Source: Bacillota bacterium (GTDB lineage Bacteria > Bacillota > Bacilli > Lactobacillales > Streptococcaceae). Taken from it: a DNA stretch of 7,166 bases. Numbering within the stretch: the stretch's first letter is position 1; the number at the start of each line of letters is the position of its first letter. The stretch is taken from NCBI GenBank assembly GCA_021781855.1, contig JAJXWC010000116.1, positions 1-7,166 of the forward strand, written 5' to 3'. The position numbers were made by a program, and so were the translations under genes. The notes under the pieces were generated by a model. That model was not told where the DNA came from and made no database searches. It saw nothing but the letters and a program-made list of their open reading frames with translations. Shown piece after piece: positions 1 to 5,964 of this stretch.

Positions 1-356
1 CTTCCAGATATTGCCAGTAAGATATCATCAGATGTGATATTTCCTTCCAGTTGTTTAGCGAAAACTTTTTCATAACTATCATCATTAGCGATTGCCATTA
101 GTGTTGCCACATTATCGTTCAAGCAAACTACATGCCATTTTTTCTTCAAATCATAAGAAATTCCTTTGTTAAAATCATTAGCAAGATGTGAAGCCGTACT
201 TGCACTGCCCCCATTTCCACAGGTGTAAATCGTGTGTCCCTTTTGATAAGCATCGTAAAGTACATTCATTGCTTGATTGAGCGCTTCAATATCCAACTGA
301 GCAATCGTGTTTGTCAAGCGTGCATAGTAGGTATTGATTTCATTTTTGAAGTCCAT
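1..356 (-). CDS. gmhA: Sedoheptulose-7-phosphate isomerase (phosphoheptose isomerase), 3' end cut by window edge
   Basis: The first 118 codons are present; the gene runs off the window at position 1, where the family's usual length of about 190-200 residues would not yet be reached. It is a cytoplasmic SIS-domain sugar-phosphate isomerase. In the GmhA family this converts sedoheptulose 7-phosphate to D-glycero-D-manno-heptose 7-phosphate, the first step of activated-heptose synthesis. I read an N-terminal helix, then the phosphate-binding CGNGGSAS motif at residues 46-53, SHLANDFNKG at 56-65, CLNDN at 78-82, AIANDDSYEKVF at 88-99, and the start of the second SIS motif (ISGS) at 116 onward. 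The ATG at 356 has a good ribosome site (AAGAGG, 8 bases upstream) and lies 21 bases after the kinase stop, so the two are co-transcribed. The adjacent heptose kinase supports GmhA over other SIS proteins such as DiaA. By hand alignment, Asp61 sits where E. coli GmhA has catalytic Glu65. Confidence 0.86.
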   Translation of the reverse strand, partial: MDFKNEINTYYARLTNTIAQLDIEALNQAMNVLYDAYQKGHTIYTCGNGGSASTASHLANDFNKGISYDLKKKWHVVCLNDNVATLMAIANDDSYEKVFAKQLEGNITSDDILLAISG

Positions 357-364
357 TATTTTTT

Positions 365-370
365 CCTCTT
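365..370 (-). promoter_or_regulatory. Ribosome binding site of gmhA
   Basis: AAGAGG on the minus strand, 8 bases before the ATG at 356, inside the 21-base gap after the kinase stop. It is one of the clearest ribosome sites in the window and fixes the isomerase start. Confidence 0.7.
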
Positions 371-377
371 TTTCATT

Positions 378-1352
378 TCATTCAGCGTAGCAAATTGTCG
401 CGCCTTTAGTATCATAATCAAAGTCAAACTCTGTCAGTTCTGACAGAGCTTGTTTGACAGCAGCCTGTTTGTCAGCAGTCACATAAAAAAGCATAAATCC
501 TGCTCCACCCGCTCCAAGAAGTTTTCCGCCCATCGCACCTGCCTGCCTTGCCTTTTCATAAAGACCGTCAATCATTGGACTGGAGATGCCACTCGCAAGC
601 GTCCGTTTTAAACGCCAGTTTTGATGCAGAATATCACCCATCGCATCAATATTATCGTGCTCCAACTCATATTTTAAACGTTCTGCCAGATGGCACATTT
701 CTTTGAGACTTTTCTCTTTGTCAACTTTTTTATTGTTTTCTGTTTGCTCAGCAAGAATTTTTGAGGCGTCGTGGACACCGCCAATGTAGAAAAGCAAGAG
801 GTTTTTCTTCAACTCAATTTTTGCTTCGTCTGAGATTTTGACATTTTCAACTGTAACACTACCGTCTTTGTGGAACCGATAAAAATTAAGTCCCCCATAG
901 CTTGCAGCGTATTGGTCTTGCTTACCTATTGGATTTCCAAGTTGATTTATCTCAATATCACAGGCTTCTTGTGCCAATTTTTCTTTACTTGAACTTTCAT
1001 TTTTGTAAGCTTCCAAAGCTTCTAAAAGCGCTACTGTAAAAGCACTTGATGAACCGAGACCAGAGCCTGCTGGGACATCCGCATCCGAATGAATTTCAAC
1101 ACCAGTCAAATGCGCATTTTCTAAACACGCTTTAACAATATCATGGCTTAGTTCATTAATATTTTCAACAACTTCTGATTTTTTATAGCGCAAAATGGTT
1201 TCATTCTTGTGAAAAGAGGGGTGAATAGACAGATAAACATATTTGTCAATCGTCGTGCTCAGCACACAACCGCCATTTTTTTCATAGAAGCTTGCAATAT
1301 CGCTTCCTCCACCGGCAAAACTCACACGAAACGGTGCTTTTGTGATAATCAT
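378..1352 (-). CDS. hddA: GHMP-family kinase, probable D-glycero-alpha-D-manno-heptose-7-phosphate kinase
   Basis: A 324-residue cytoplasmic sugar kinase of the GHMP superfamily. All three family motifs are visible: N-terminal APFRVSFAGGGSD (6-18), the ATP-binding glycine/serine loop PAGSGLGSSSA (94-104), and the C-terminal GGKLLGAGGAGFMLFY (275-290). GKQDQYAASYGG (143-154) is typical of the HddA/fucokinase branch. HddA phosphorylates heptose 7-phosphate at C1 to give the alpha-1,7-bisphosphate, which after dephosphorylation is the substrate for GDP activation. The specific call rests on gmhA lying immediately downstream, since GmhA makes this enzyme's substrate. L-fucose kinase has the same fold and is the main alternative. 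Length and start (MIITKAPFR) are normal for the family. The ribosome site is weak: AGAAAG-type purine runs without a GGAGG core. The gene is separated from the flippase by 133 bases holding a structured GC-rich element, and no convincing promoter was found there. Confidence 0.83.
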   Translation of the reverse strand: MIITKAPFRVSFAGGGSDIASFYEKNGGCVLSTTIDKYVYLSIHPSFHKNETILRYKKSEVVENINELSHDIVKACLENAHLTGVEIHSDADVPAGSGLGSSSAFTVALLEALEAYKNESSSKEKLAQEACDIEINQLGNPIGKQDQYAASYGGLNFYRFHKDGSVTVENVKISDEAKIELKKNLLLFYIGGVHDASKILAEQTENNKKVDKEKSLKEMCHLAERLKYELEHDNIDAMGDILHQNWRLKRTLASGISSPMIDGLYEKARQAGAMGGKLLGAGGAGFMLFYVTADKQAAVKQALSELTEFDFDYDTKGATICYAE

Positions 1353-1390
1353 CGTTTTTCTTTCTTCTTTCTAGGGCTCAACTAGCAACA

Positions 1391-1493
1391 GACGGCAAGC
1401 CTTGCTGTTCCTCGCATAGCCTCTGCAACTGTTCTGCTGCAAAACAGCGATAAGCTTTATCACTATTTTGCGACAGAACAGGCTTCTACCGTC
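1391..1493 (-). repeat. GC-rich structured intergenic element with near-terminal inverted repeats
   Basis: This element sits between the flippase and kinase genes and covers the flippase stop codon. Its ends are inverted repeats: GACGGCAAGCC at 1391-1401 against GGCTTCTACCGTC at 1481-1493, ten complementary pairs interrupted by a 1-versus-3-base internal loop. The left outer arm is followed by about 28 bases, then by the large hairpin at 1430-1480, which abuts the right outer arm. By hand count 59 of 120 bases in 1371-1490 are G or C, against 16 of 60 in the adjoining 1501-1560, so its composition is foreign to its surroundings. This looks like a small dispersed intergenic repeat (MITE- or REP-like) or a structured RNA. 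I cannot tell which without copy-number data, and only one copy is in the window. Confidence 0.55.
1430..1480 (-). other. Large imperfect hairpin, 24-base arms, 3-base loop
   Basis: Arms at 1430-1453 and 1457-1480 flank the loop at 1454-1456. Of 24 positions, 20 are Watson-Crick. In RNA read from the minus strand three of the remaining four become G-U pairs and one is a mismatch; in plus-strand RNA the same three would be A-C clashes. The stem therefore fits the direction of the operon's transcript. It begins 5 bases after the flippase stop codon. No run of U follows the 3' arm, so an intrinsic terminator is unlikely. RNA stabilisation, processing or partial attenuation ahead of the heptose genes are possible roles (inference). 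Confidence 0.7.
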
Positions 1494-3009
1494 CTGACTT
1501 AAATAAATGTTGAAAAATCAAATTCTTGAAATACAAGAACTCATTTGACCGTCGAAAAAGATAAAAACAGATTGCATTCGGTATGATAACCGCTACTGCG
1601 ATTCCCATAATAAGGCCGCCCCAAGCTGAAATTTTGCTCATCGGATAGGCAATGAGGGCTGAAAGCAAAAATAAAATGATAAAAAGCACAAAATATTTGA
1701 CTTGCTCCTTAACATAGACAGCGACTTTTTGCTTAAAAATCGGAACAAAAGTATATTTGGGGAAACTGTATCCGTAGAGAATCATTGTACTGATTAAGGT
1801 TCCCATCAATACACCGGGCAATCCATAAATTTGAACAAGGATAATTGATGCAATCAAATTGGCAATCGACTCCAAAATCGGAACGTGACGATTTTCATAA
1901 AAAATACCAGCTGCAGATTGAAAAATTGCAATAGGCTGCTTCATTCCTTGCACATAAAAATTAAAGACGATAACGGCAAGCGTAAAATTAGGCAATAGAT
2001 AACCTTTCCCTAACCACAAGCTAATAAACGGCTGCATACTGACATAGAGTCCAATACTGATAAAACTGTAAATCCAAAAAGTAAGGAAGGTTAATTTTTT
2101 GTGAATCTCAAAGCTTTCTTTCGCCCGATGCTCTGTAAGCAAATTGCCCACAGAAGCCGTCACACTTCCCAGAAGTTGAGCAAGGAAACTTGTCAGCGTC
2201 GTTGTGATGAGAATATAGTTGCTGTAAAGTCCCATTGTCCTGACCCCAAGAAAATAAGTAATAATCATACTATCCATTCCAAAAACAATGAAGCCAGCAG
2301 TGATATGATAAATTTGACCGTGCATTTGTTTCAAGAAATTTTTCATCAAACTCCGTGGCATTTTCTTGGTTAATTTTCCTTTGATATAAGGATATTTTCT
2401 ATCAGCGATTAAACTGATACAGATATTTTCTATCAAACGATAAACAATGACTGAAATTAAAATCAAAATATAACTGTGCGTATGGATAAGCAATAAAATT
2501 TGGGTAATATAAAAGACAAGATTATAGGCGAGATTTGCCAGTGTAATGATATAACCTTGCTGATTTGCTAAAATGATCGATTGCCTGTAAACAAAAAGAT
2601 AGGAAAGAGCAGATTCCAGAAGAAACAGAAGAAAAATAAGATAAACATTTTCTTTCACACTTCCTTGCTGGACAAAAAAGTGAAGAAAGGGCATAAGCAA
2701 AAGGCCAAAAACCAGAACACTTGCTGCAACGGCACGGTAACACCATTTGTAAAGAATCATTAGTGTCCTGAGCATAGCAGTATCATTTTTAGAAATATAT
2801 TGATACATATTAAAAACGATTGCTGTTCCTAATCCCAGTTCAGTGATGCCTAACATTCCAATAATGCTAGTAAAAAGACCGTTTAATCCCTGATAATCCA
2901 ATCCCAAAATCCGTACAAAATAAGACTGGGCAACAAAACGCAAGACAACGGTAATCGCCATTTGAATCAGGGACATTATGAGATTTCTTACTGAATTTTG
3001 TGTTCTCAT
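1486..3009 (-). CDS. wzx: Wzx-type polysaccharide repeat-unit flippase
   Basis: A 507-residue, very hydrophobic integral membrane protein of the MOP/polysaccharide-transporter superfamily. It would flip lipid-linked repeat units across the cytoplasmic membrane in Wzx/Wzy-type assembly. The N-terminus is typical of the family: RTQNSVRNL at 2-10, then a helix ending in a Q-x-YFVRILG segment, GLNGLF, and a short ELGLGTAIVFNMY motif near residues 57-69. Repeated hydrophobic segments continue to about residue 490, consistent with 12-14 membrane helices, and the tail is short and basic. Length is normal. The ATG follows the GT11 stop after only 5 bases and lacks a close ribosome site (the AGAAAGAG upstream is about 20 bases away), so translation is probably coupled to the preceding gene. 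It is the last of the tightly packed genes; a structured GC-rich element overlaps its stop. A polymerase (Wzy) is unlikely because of the flippase-type N-terminal motif. Confidence 0.9.
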   Translation of the reverse strand: MRTQNSVRNLIMSLIQMAITVVLRFVAQSYFVRILGLDYQGLNGLFTSIIGMLGITELGLGTAIVFNMYQYISKNDTAMLRTLMILYKWCYRAVAASVLVFGLLLMPFLHFFVQQGSVKENVYLIFLLFLLESALSYLFVYRQSIILANQQGYIITLANLAYNLVFYITQILLLIHTHSYILILISVIVYRLIENICISLIADRKYPYIKGKLTKKMPRSLMKNFLKQMHGQIYHITAGFIVFGMDSMIITYFLGVRTMGLYSNYILITTTLTSFLAQLLGSVTASVGNLLTEHRAKESFEIHKKLTFLTFWIYSFISIGLYVSMQPFISLWLGKGYLLPNFTLAVIVFNFYVQGMKQPIAIFQSAAGIFYENRHVPILESIANLIASIILVQIYGLPGVLMGTLISTMILYGYSFPKYTFVPIFKQKVAVYVKEQVKYFVLFIILFLLSALIAYPMSKISAWGGLIMGIAVAVIIPNAICFYLFRRSNEFLYFKNLIFQHLFKSGR

Positions 3010-3014
3010 CGTAC

Positions 3015-4004
3015 TTATAGTTTAACCCACTCTTTCTGAACAAGACCATCATTTTTGTTAATCGAATCAACAGGGTACCAATGAAGTGGACCAACAACAA
3101 TTTTTTCAGGATTTTCAGATAAAAATTGACACCACCAAGAAAAAGTTGAATTAGAAATAACAAAATGCTTGCAAGCTGACATCAAACGAATTTTTTCACC
3201 GAGCGAATTTCCTGCAGTTTCAATATAATAAGGAGTGGCATCACCTAAAATATTTTGCGCAAATTGTCGGGCATAATCTAGGTCATCACTGAAAAAGAAA
3301 AATGTCGGTTTCTCCAGCTTTTCTTGCATTATCTTAATTCCCCTAGCGAAATAATCATCATCACTCAAAAAGAAATCGGCTTTGTTTTCTTCCGACAAGT
3401 AGTCTCCTCGACGGATTGTCACACAAACGCTCTCACTATTGTTAATTTTTTCAAAGATATCCTTATTTTGAGGATTTAACTCAGCTTTTGGGCGAAATTC
3501 TTCATGAAGTTGTTTCCACATTTCAGGATAAAAATGCGCATCTTCAAAATAAGAATGACATAAAATCGTATCTGCCTTTATTGCTTTTTTATAATCTGCG
3601 GTTTTGCTCGGATAGATAAAAAGCCCGTTGCGATAAAGAAATTGAGCGTATCTTTTGAGTAAGCTCGGAAGCTTTTCATAAGGAAAATAAGAAGAACGCC
3701 TCATAAAAGGAAGATGGTGCAACAATCGCTGATTGAGCCGAACAAGAAAATGCTGCTTTTTAGTCAGATAATTTTGATAAAGCATAGCATTGTCCATATC
3801 AAGCGTTTCGTAGTGTGTATTGAACTCTTGAAGATTATCCTGCCAACCTTTTTCTTTCTCATACATTTTCGCATAAAGCGAAATGCGATAAAAGCTGACT
3901 AAAAGTTTACTTTTGGGGTATCGTGCCTGAAGCTTTCTGCCATAAGCATATTGAAACATCTGATTTCCGAGACGACCGTCCATATCAATAATAATATTTT
4001 TCAC
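3015..4004 (-). CDS. GT11-family glycosyltransferase, alpha-1,2-fucosyltransferase-like
   Basis: A GT-B-fold glycosyltransferase resembling alpha-1,2-fucosyltransferases, which use GDP-L-fucose. Residues are counted from the upstream ATG at 4022, giving 335 residues (329 from the GTG). Visible motifs are the N-terminal IIIDMDGRLGNQMFQYA (10-26), HSYFED (156-161), TIRRGDY (202-208, corresponding to HxRRGDY with Thr for His), FFFSDD (242-247) and NSTFSWW (291-297). The listed start is the GTG at 4004. It gives the family-typical N-terminus M-K-N-I-I-I-D-M-D and has AAGAGG just upstream, whereas the ATG at 4022 has no usable ribosome site and would translate that AAGAGG as coding. The gene lies 10 bases after the GT2-A stop and 5 bases before the flippase. 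No GDP-fucose synthesis genes are visible, and the only nucleotide-sugar genes here belong to a GDP-heptose route, so the donor is uncertain. Confidence 0.85.
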   Translation of the reverse strand: MKNIIIDMDGRLGNQMFQYAYGRKLQARYPKSKLLVSFYRISLYAKMYEKEKGWQDNLQEFNTHYETLDMDNAMLYQNYLTKKQHFLVRLNQRLLHHLPFMRRSSYFPYEKLPSLLKRYAQFLYRNGLFIYPSKTADYKKAIKADTILCHSYFEDAHFYPEMWKQLHEEFRPKAELNPQNKDIFEKINNSESVCVTIRRGDYLSEENKADFFLSDDDYFARGIKIMQEKLEKPTFFFFSDDLDYARQFAQNILGDATPYYIETAGNSLGEKIRLMSACKHFVISNSTFSWWCQFLSENPEKIVVGPLHWYPVDSINKNDGLVQKEWVKL

Positions 4005-4008
4005 ATTT

Positions 4009-4014
4009 CCTCTT
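4009..4014 (-). promoter_or_regulatory. Ribosome binding site deciding the GTG start of the GT11 gene
   Basis: AAGAGG on the minus strand directly follows the GT2-A stop codon (4017-4015) and ends 4 bases before the GTG at 4004. The spacing is slightly short. Using the ATG at 4022 would place this site inside the coding region and leave that start without any ribosome site. Confidence 0.55.
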
Positions 4015-4977
4015 TTATTCATTCCAATGCTGCAAAAGATAGTACAAAGCTGGCGACAACAAAACTGTTCGGTATTTTATTCGTTGTCTCAACGTTAAAA
4101 TTTGCGATTTTTCTAAAAGTGCTACTACTTTTTTAATGAGTTGACGATTCATCTGTCTTGCGATTCGACTGTAATAGACATAATGGTCCAGTACGTATCT
4201 AATGGCATAAACAAACACTTTGCGTTCTTCGCCTGATAATTGTTGATTGTAGGAAATAAAACGTTCCAACATTTTTGCCAAATCAGCCGCAGAACTTGCG
4301 GCTCTTGTGGCAATGACTGAATTTTCTCTGTCTCGATGGTAAGTGTAATCAAAACTTTCAAAGACATTTGCACGTTTGGCTGCAAGCAGTACTCGTGGGG
4401 TAAAATCTTCATCTTCGTGAATTACTCCTTCTGTGAACCAAAATTCATTTTCTTCCAGGAAACCACGACGATAAAAATAAGACCAAATCATTGGAATATA
4501 ATCATAGGCTTTTATTTGCTTTAAATATAACGCTGCACCTGATGTATAAGGTTCAGTAGAAAGCTGCAAAATTTCAGATTTTAGCTGTCGTTGGTAGATT
4601 CTTCCGTCTTTGTGAATTTCTTGATAAGTACTGCAAAGAATATCCAATTGGTGCTTTTCACAAATTTGAACACGATTTTTTAGAAAATCTGGTGCAACCC
4701 AGTCATCATGGTCAACAAAGCTAATGTATTTTCCTTTGGCAGCTTCTAAACCTGTGTTTCGTGCCGCTGCCGCACCATTGTTTTTCTTATTGATTAAGTG
4801 GATTTTTTCTTGCTGCTCAATCAAATCCGAGATGGCTGCAACACTGCCGTCGGTTGACCCGTCATTGACGATGATAATCTCAAAGTTTGTCAGTGTTTGA
4901 GCCAGTAAAGAAAGAACACAGTCACGGATATAATTTTCAGCATTATATAAGGGAATAATGACAGATACATTTATCAT
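4015..4977 (-). CDS. Family 2 glycosyltransferase (GT2-A)
   Basis: A 320-residue GT-A-fold inverting glycosyltransferase, expected to add one sugar to the lipid-linked repeat unit on the cytoplasmic face of the membrane. Motifs in order are VSVIIPLYNAENYI (4-17), the nucleotide-binding IIVNDGSTDGS (35-45), NNGAAAARNTGLEAAKGKYISFVD (66-89), the metal-binding DHDD (89-92), and an acidic HEDEDF (187-192) at the usual position of the catalytic base. About 120 residues of helical C-terminal region follow, ending in a hydrophobic segment (SPALYYLL), as in many capsule GT2 enzymes. Its ATG immediately follows the GT2-B stop (TAA then ATG, no gap), and its ribosome site AGAAAGG lies inside the last codons of GT2-B, so the pair is translationally coupled. 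Sugar donor and linkage cannot be read from sequence. It is a distant paralogue of GT2-B, similar in the catalytic half only. Confidence 0.92.
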   Translation of the reverse strand: MINVSVIIPLYNAENYIRDCVLSLLAQTLTNFEIIIVNDGSTDGSVAAISDLIEQQEKIHLINKKNNGAAAARNTGLEAAKGKYISFVDHDDWVAPDFLKNRVQICEKHQLDILCSTYQEIHKDGRIYQRQLKSEILQLSTEPYTSGAALYLKQIKAYDYIPMIWSYFYRRGFLEENEFWFTEGVIHEDEDFTPRVLLAAKRANVFESFDYTYHRDRENSVIATRAASSAADLAKMLERFISYNQQLSGEERKVFVYAIRYVLDHYVYYSRIARQMNRQLIKKVVALLEKSQILTLRQRIKYRTVLLSPALYYLLQHWNE

Positions 4978-5964
4978 TTACTTTGCCTTTCTAGCCGTTC
5001 GTATCCTGTAAGCAAATCGCAAGAGAATCGGAAAATAAATTACCGTAAACAAAAAGAAATCATGTTTCCTGTTTTTAAAGGGTAAACTCTCTCGTAAATA
5101 ACTTCTATCTGCCAAAAGATAATGGCGAAGCGTTTGAAAAAATATTTTTGTATGGACAGAGGGAACATTTAAAATTTTTGAAAAAAACCAGTAATAAGCC
5201 GACTTCAAGTTGTATGCTGCAATTGGAAGAAGACTGGGATAATCTTTCTTCACAGCTTCTAACACTTGATGTTGCTCTGGAATATTATCTAAGTCCTTGA
5301 GTTGAAAATTTCTTCTGACCGTACTCGCTTCGTTTTTAACATAAAAATAGCCGTCATAAGTTGTTGATACTGCTTTTTTGATACGGGAAAAATATTGATA
5401 ATTAAAAAAATAATCCTCATAAATTTTACCCTCAGTAAATCGAATATTTTCGAGTAATGCGCTTTTATAAAGTTTAGTTACGGGTCCAAAATGAAAAGGA
5501 TTTTCCTGCAGATAGGCTTTGATAATGACTTGATTAGTCTCAAAAACCTGTGCAAAGTGTTGTCTAGCGGGTTTGACAATATCTGTCTTCGTGTCATAGG
5601 ATGTCATCATGCAGCTAGAAAGGTCTGCTTCATTTTCCACAAGCAGTTCATACAGTATTTTCAGATAGTCTTTTTCAACAAAATCATCACTATCAACAAA
5701 ATTGATGAATTCACCAGTTGCCCTAGAAAGTCCAAAATTACGAGCTGAACTTTGTCCTGCATTTTCTTGATGATAAACTTTCACACGTTGGTCGCTTTGG
5801 GCATAATTTTCACATATTTCACCCGAACCATCTGTAGAACCGTCATCAATAATAATCAGCTCAAAATCGTCAAAAGACTGATTCAGAATTGATTCTATAC
5901 AAGTAGAAAGAAAATGCGAGGTATTGTAAACAGGAACGATGACACTAATTTTTACTTTTGTCAA
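4978..5964 (-). CDS. Family 2 glycosyltransferase (GT2-B), TTG start
   Basis: A 328-residue GT-A glycosyltransferase, counted from a TTG at 5964. Motifs are KISVIVPVYNTSHFL (5-19), IIDDGSTDGS (38-47), NAGQSSARNFGLSRATGEF (68-86), the metal-binding DSDD (91-94) and a YEDYFF acidic motif (182-187). The C-terminal part ends in a hydrophobic stretch (about 302-317) and a basic tail, suggesting membrane association. The reading frame stays open upstream to an ATG at 6153. Those 63 extra codons lie almost wholly inside the FemABX-like gene in another frame, and GT2 proteins normally begin just before the VSVIVPVYN strand. The TTG at 5964 is the only start-type codon near that point, has AAAGAG 5 bases upstream, and gives a normal length with a 20-base overlap with the preceding gene. 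It probably transfers a repeat-unit sugar; donor unknown. The family is certain; the exact start is likely rather than proven. Confidence 0.88.
   Translation of the reverse strand: MTKVKISVIVPVYNTSHFLSTCIESILNQSFDDFELIIIDDGSTDGSGEICENYAQSDQRVKVYHQENAGQSSARNFGLSRATGEFINFVDSDDFVEKDYLKILYELLVENEADLSSCMMTSYDTKTDIVKPARQHFAQVFETNQVIIKAYLQENPFHFGPVTKLYKSALLENIRFTEGKIYEDYFFNYQYFSRIKKAVSTTYDGYFYVKNEASTVRRNFQLKDLDNIPEQHQVLEAVKKDYPSLLPIAAYNLKSAYYWFFSKILNVPSVHTKIFFQTLRHYLLADRSYLRESLPFKNRKHDFFLFTVIYFPILLRFAYRIRTARKAK
4986..4992 (-). promoter_or_regulatory. Ribosome binding site of GT2-A inside the GT2-B 3' end
   Basis: AGAAAGG on the minus strand, 8 bases before the ATG at 4977. It matches the first seven bases of the full anti-16S consensus and overlaps the last sense codons of GT2-B, which ties translation of the two genes together. 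Confidence 0.65.

Noticed and set aside
234..443. Plus-strand small frames (for example 234-443, 2101-2373, 5491-5748)
   Set aside because: All lie antisense to strongly supported genes, lack ribosome sites of note, and have low-complexity compositions typical of shadow frames in AT-rich DNA.
378..1352. L-fucose kinase as the function of the GHMP kinase
   Set aside because: The motifs alone do not exclude it, but the isomerase 21 bases downstream is of the GmhA type, which makes a heptose-7-phosphate kinase the better fit.
1353..1485. Promoter for the kinase-gmhA pair in the intergenic gap
   Set aside because: The best pairing (TTGCCG, 17 bases, CCTAGA) matches only two of six bases at the -10 box. 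No extended -10 or TATAAT-like box was found, so I did not annotate a promoter.
1430..1493. Hairpin as a rho-independent terminator of the flippase operon
   Set aside because: No run of U follows the 3' arm on the minus-strand RNA (the next bases are GTTGCAGAGG), and none follows on the plus strand either.
2867..3163. 98-residue minus-strand frame across the GT11/flippase junction
   Set aside because: It overlaps two well-supported genes in another frame, has no recognisable domain, and its residues reflect shadow translation of the conserved NSTFSWW and flippase N-terminal regions.
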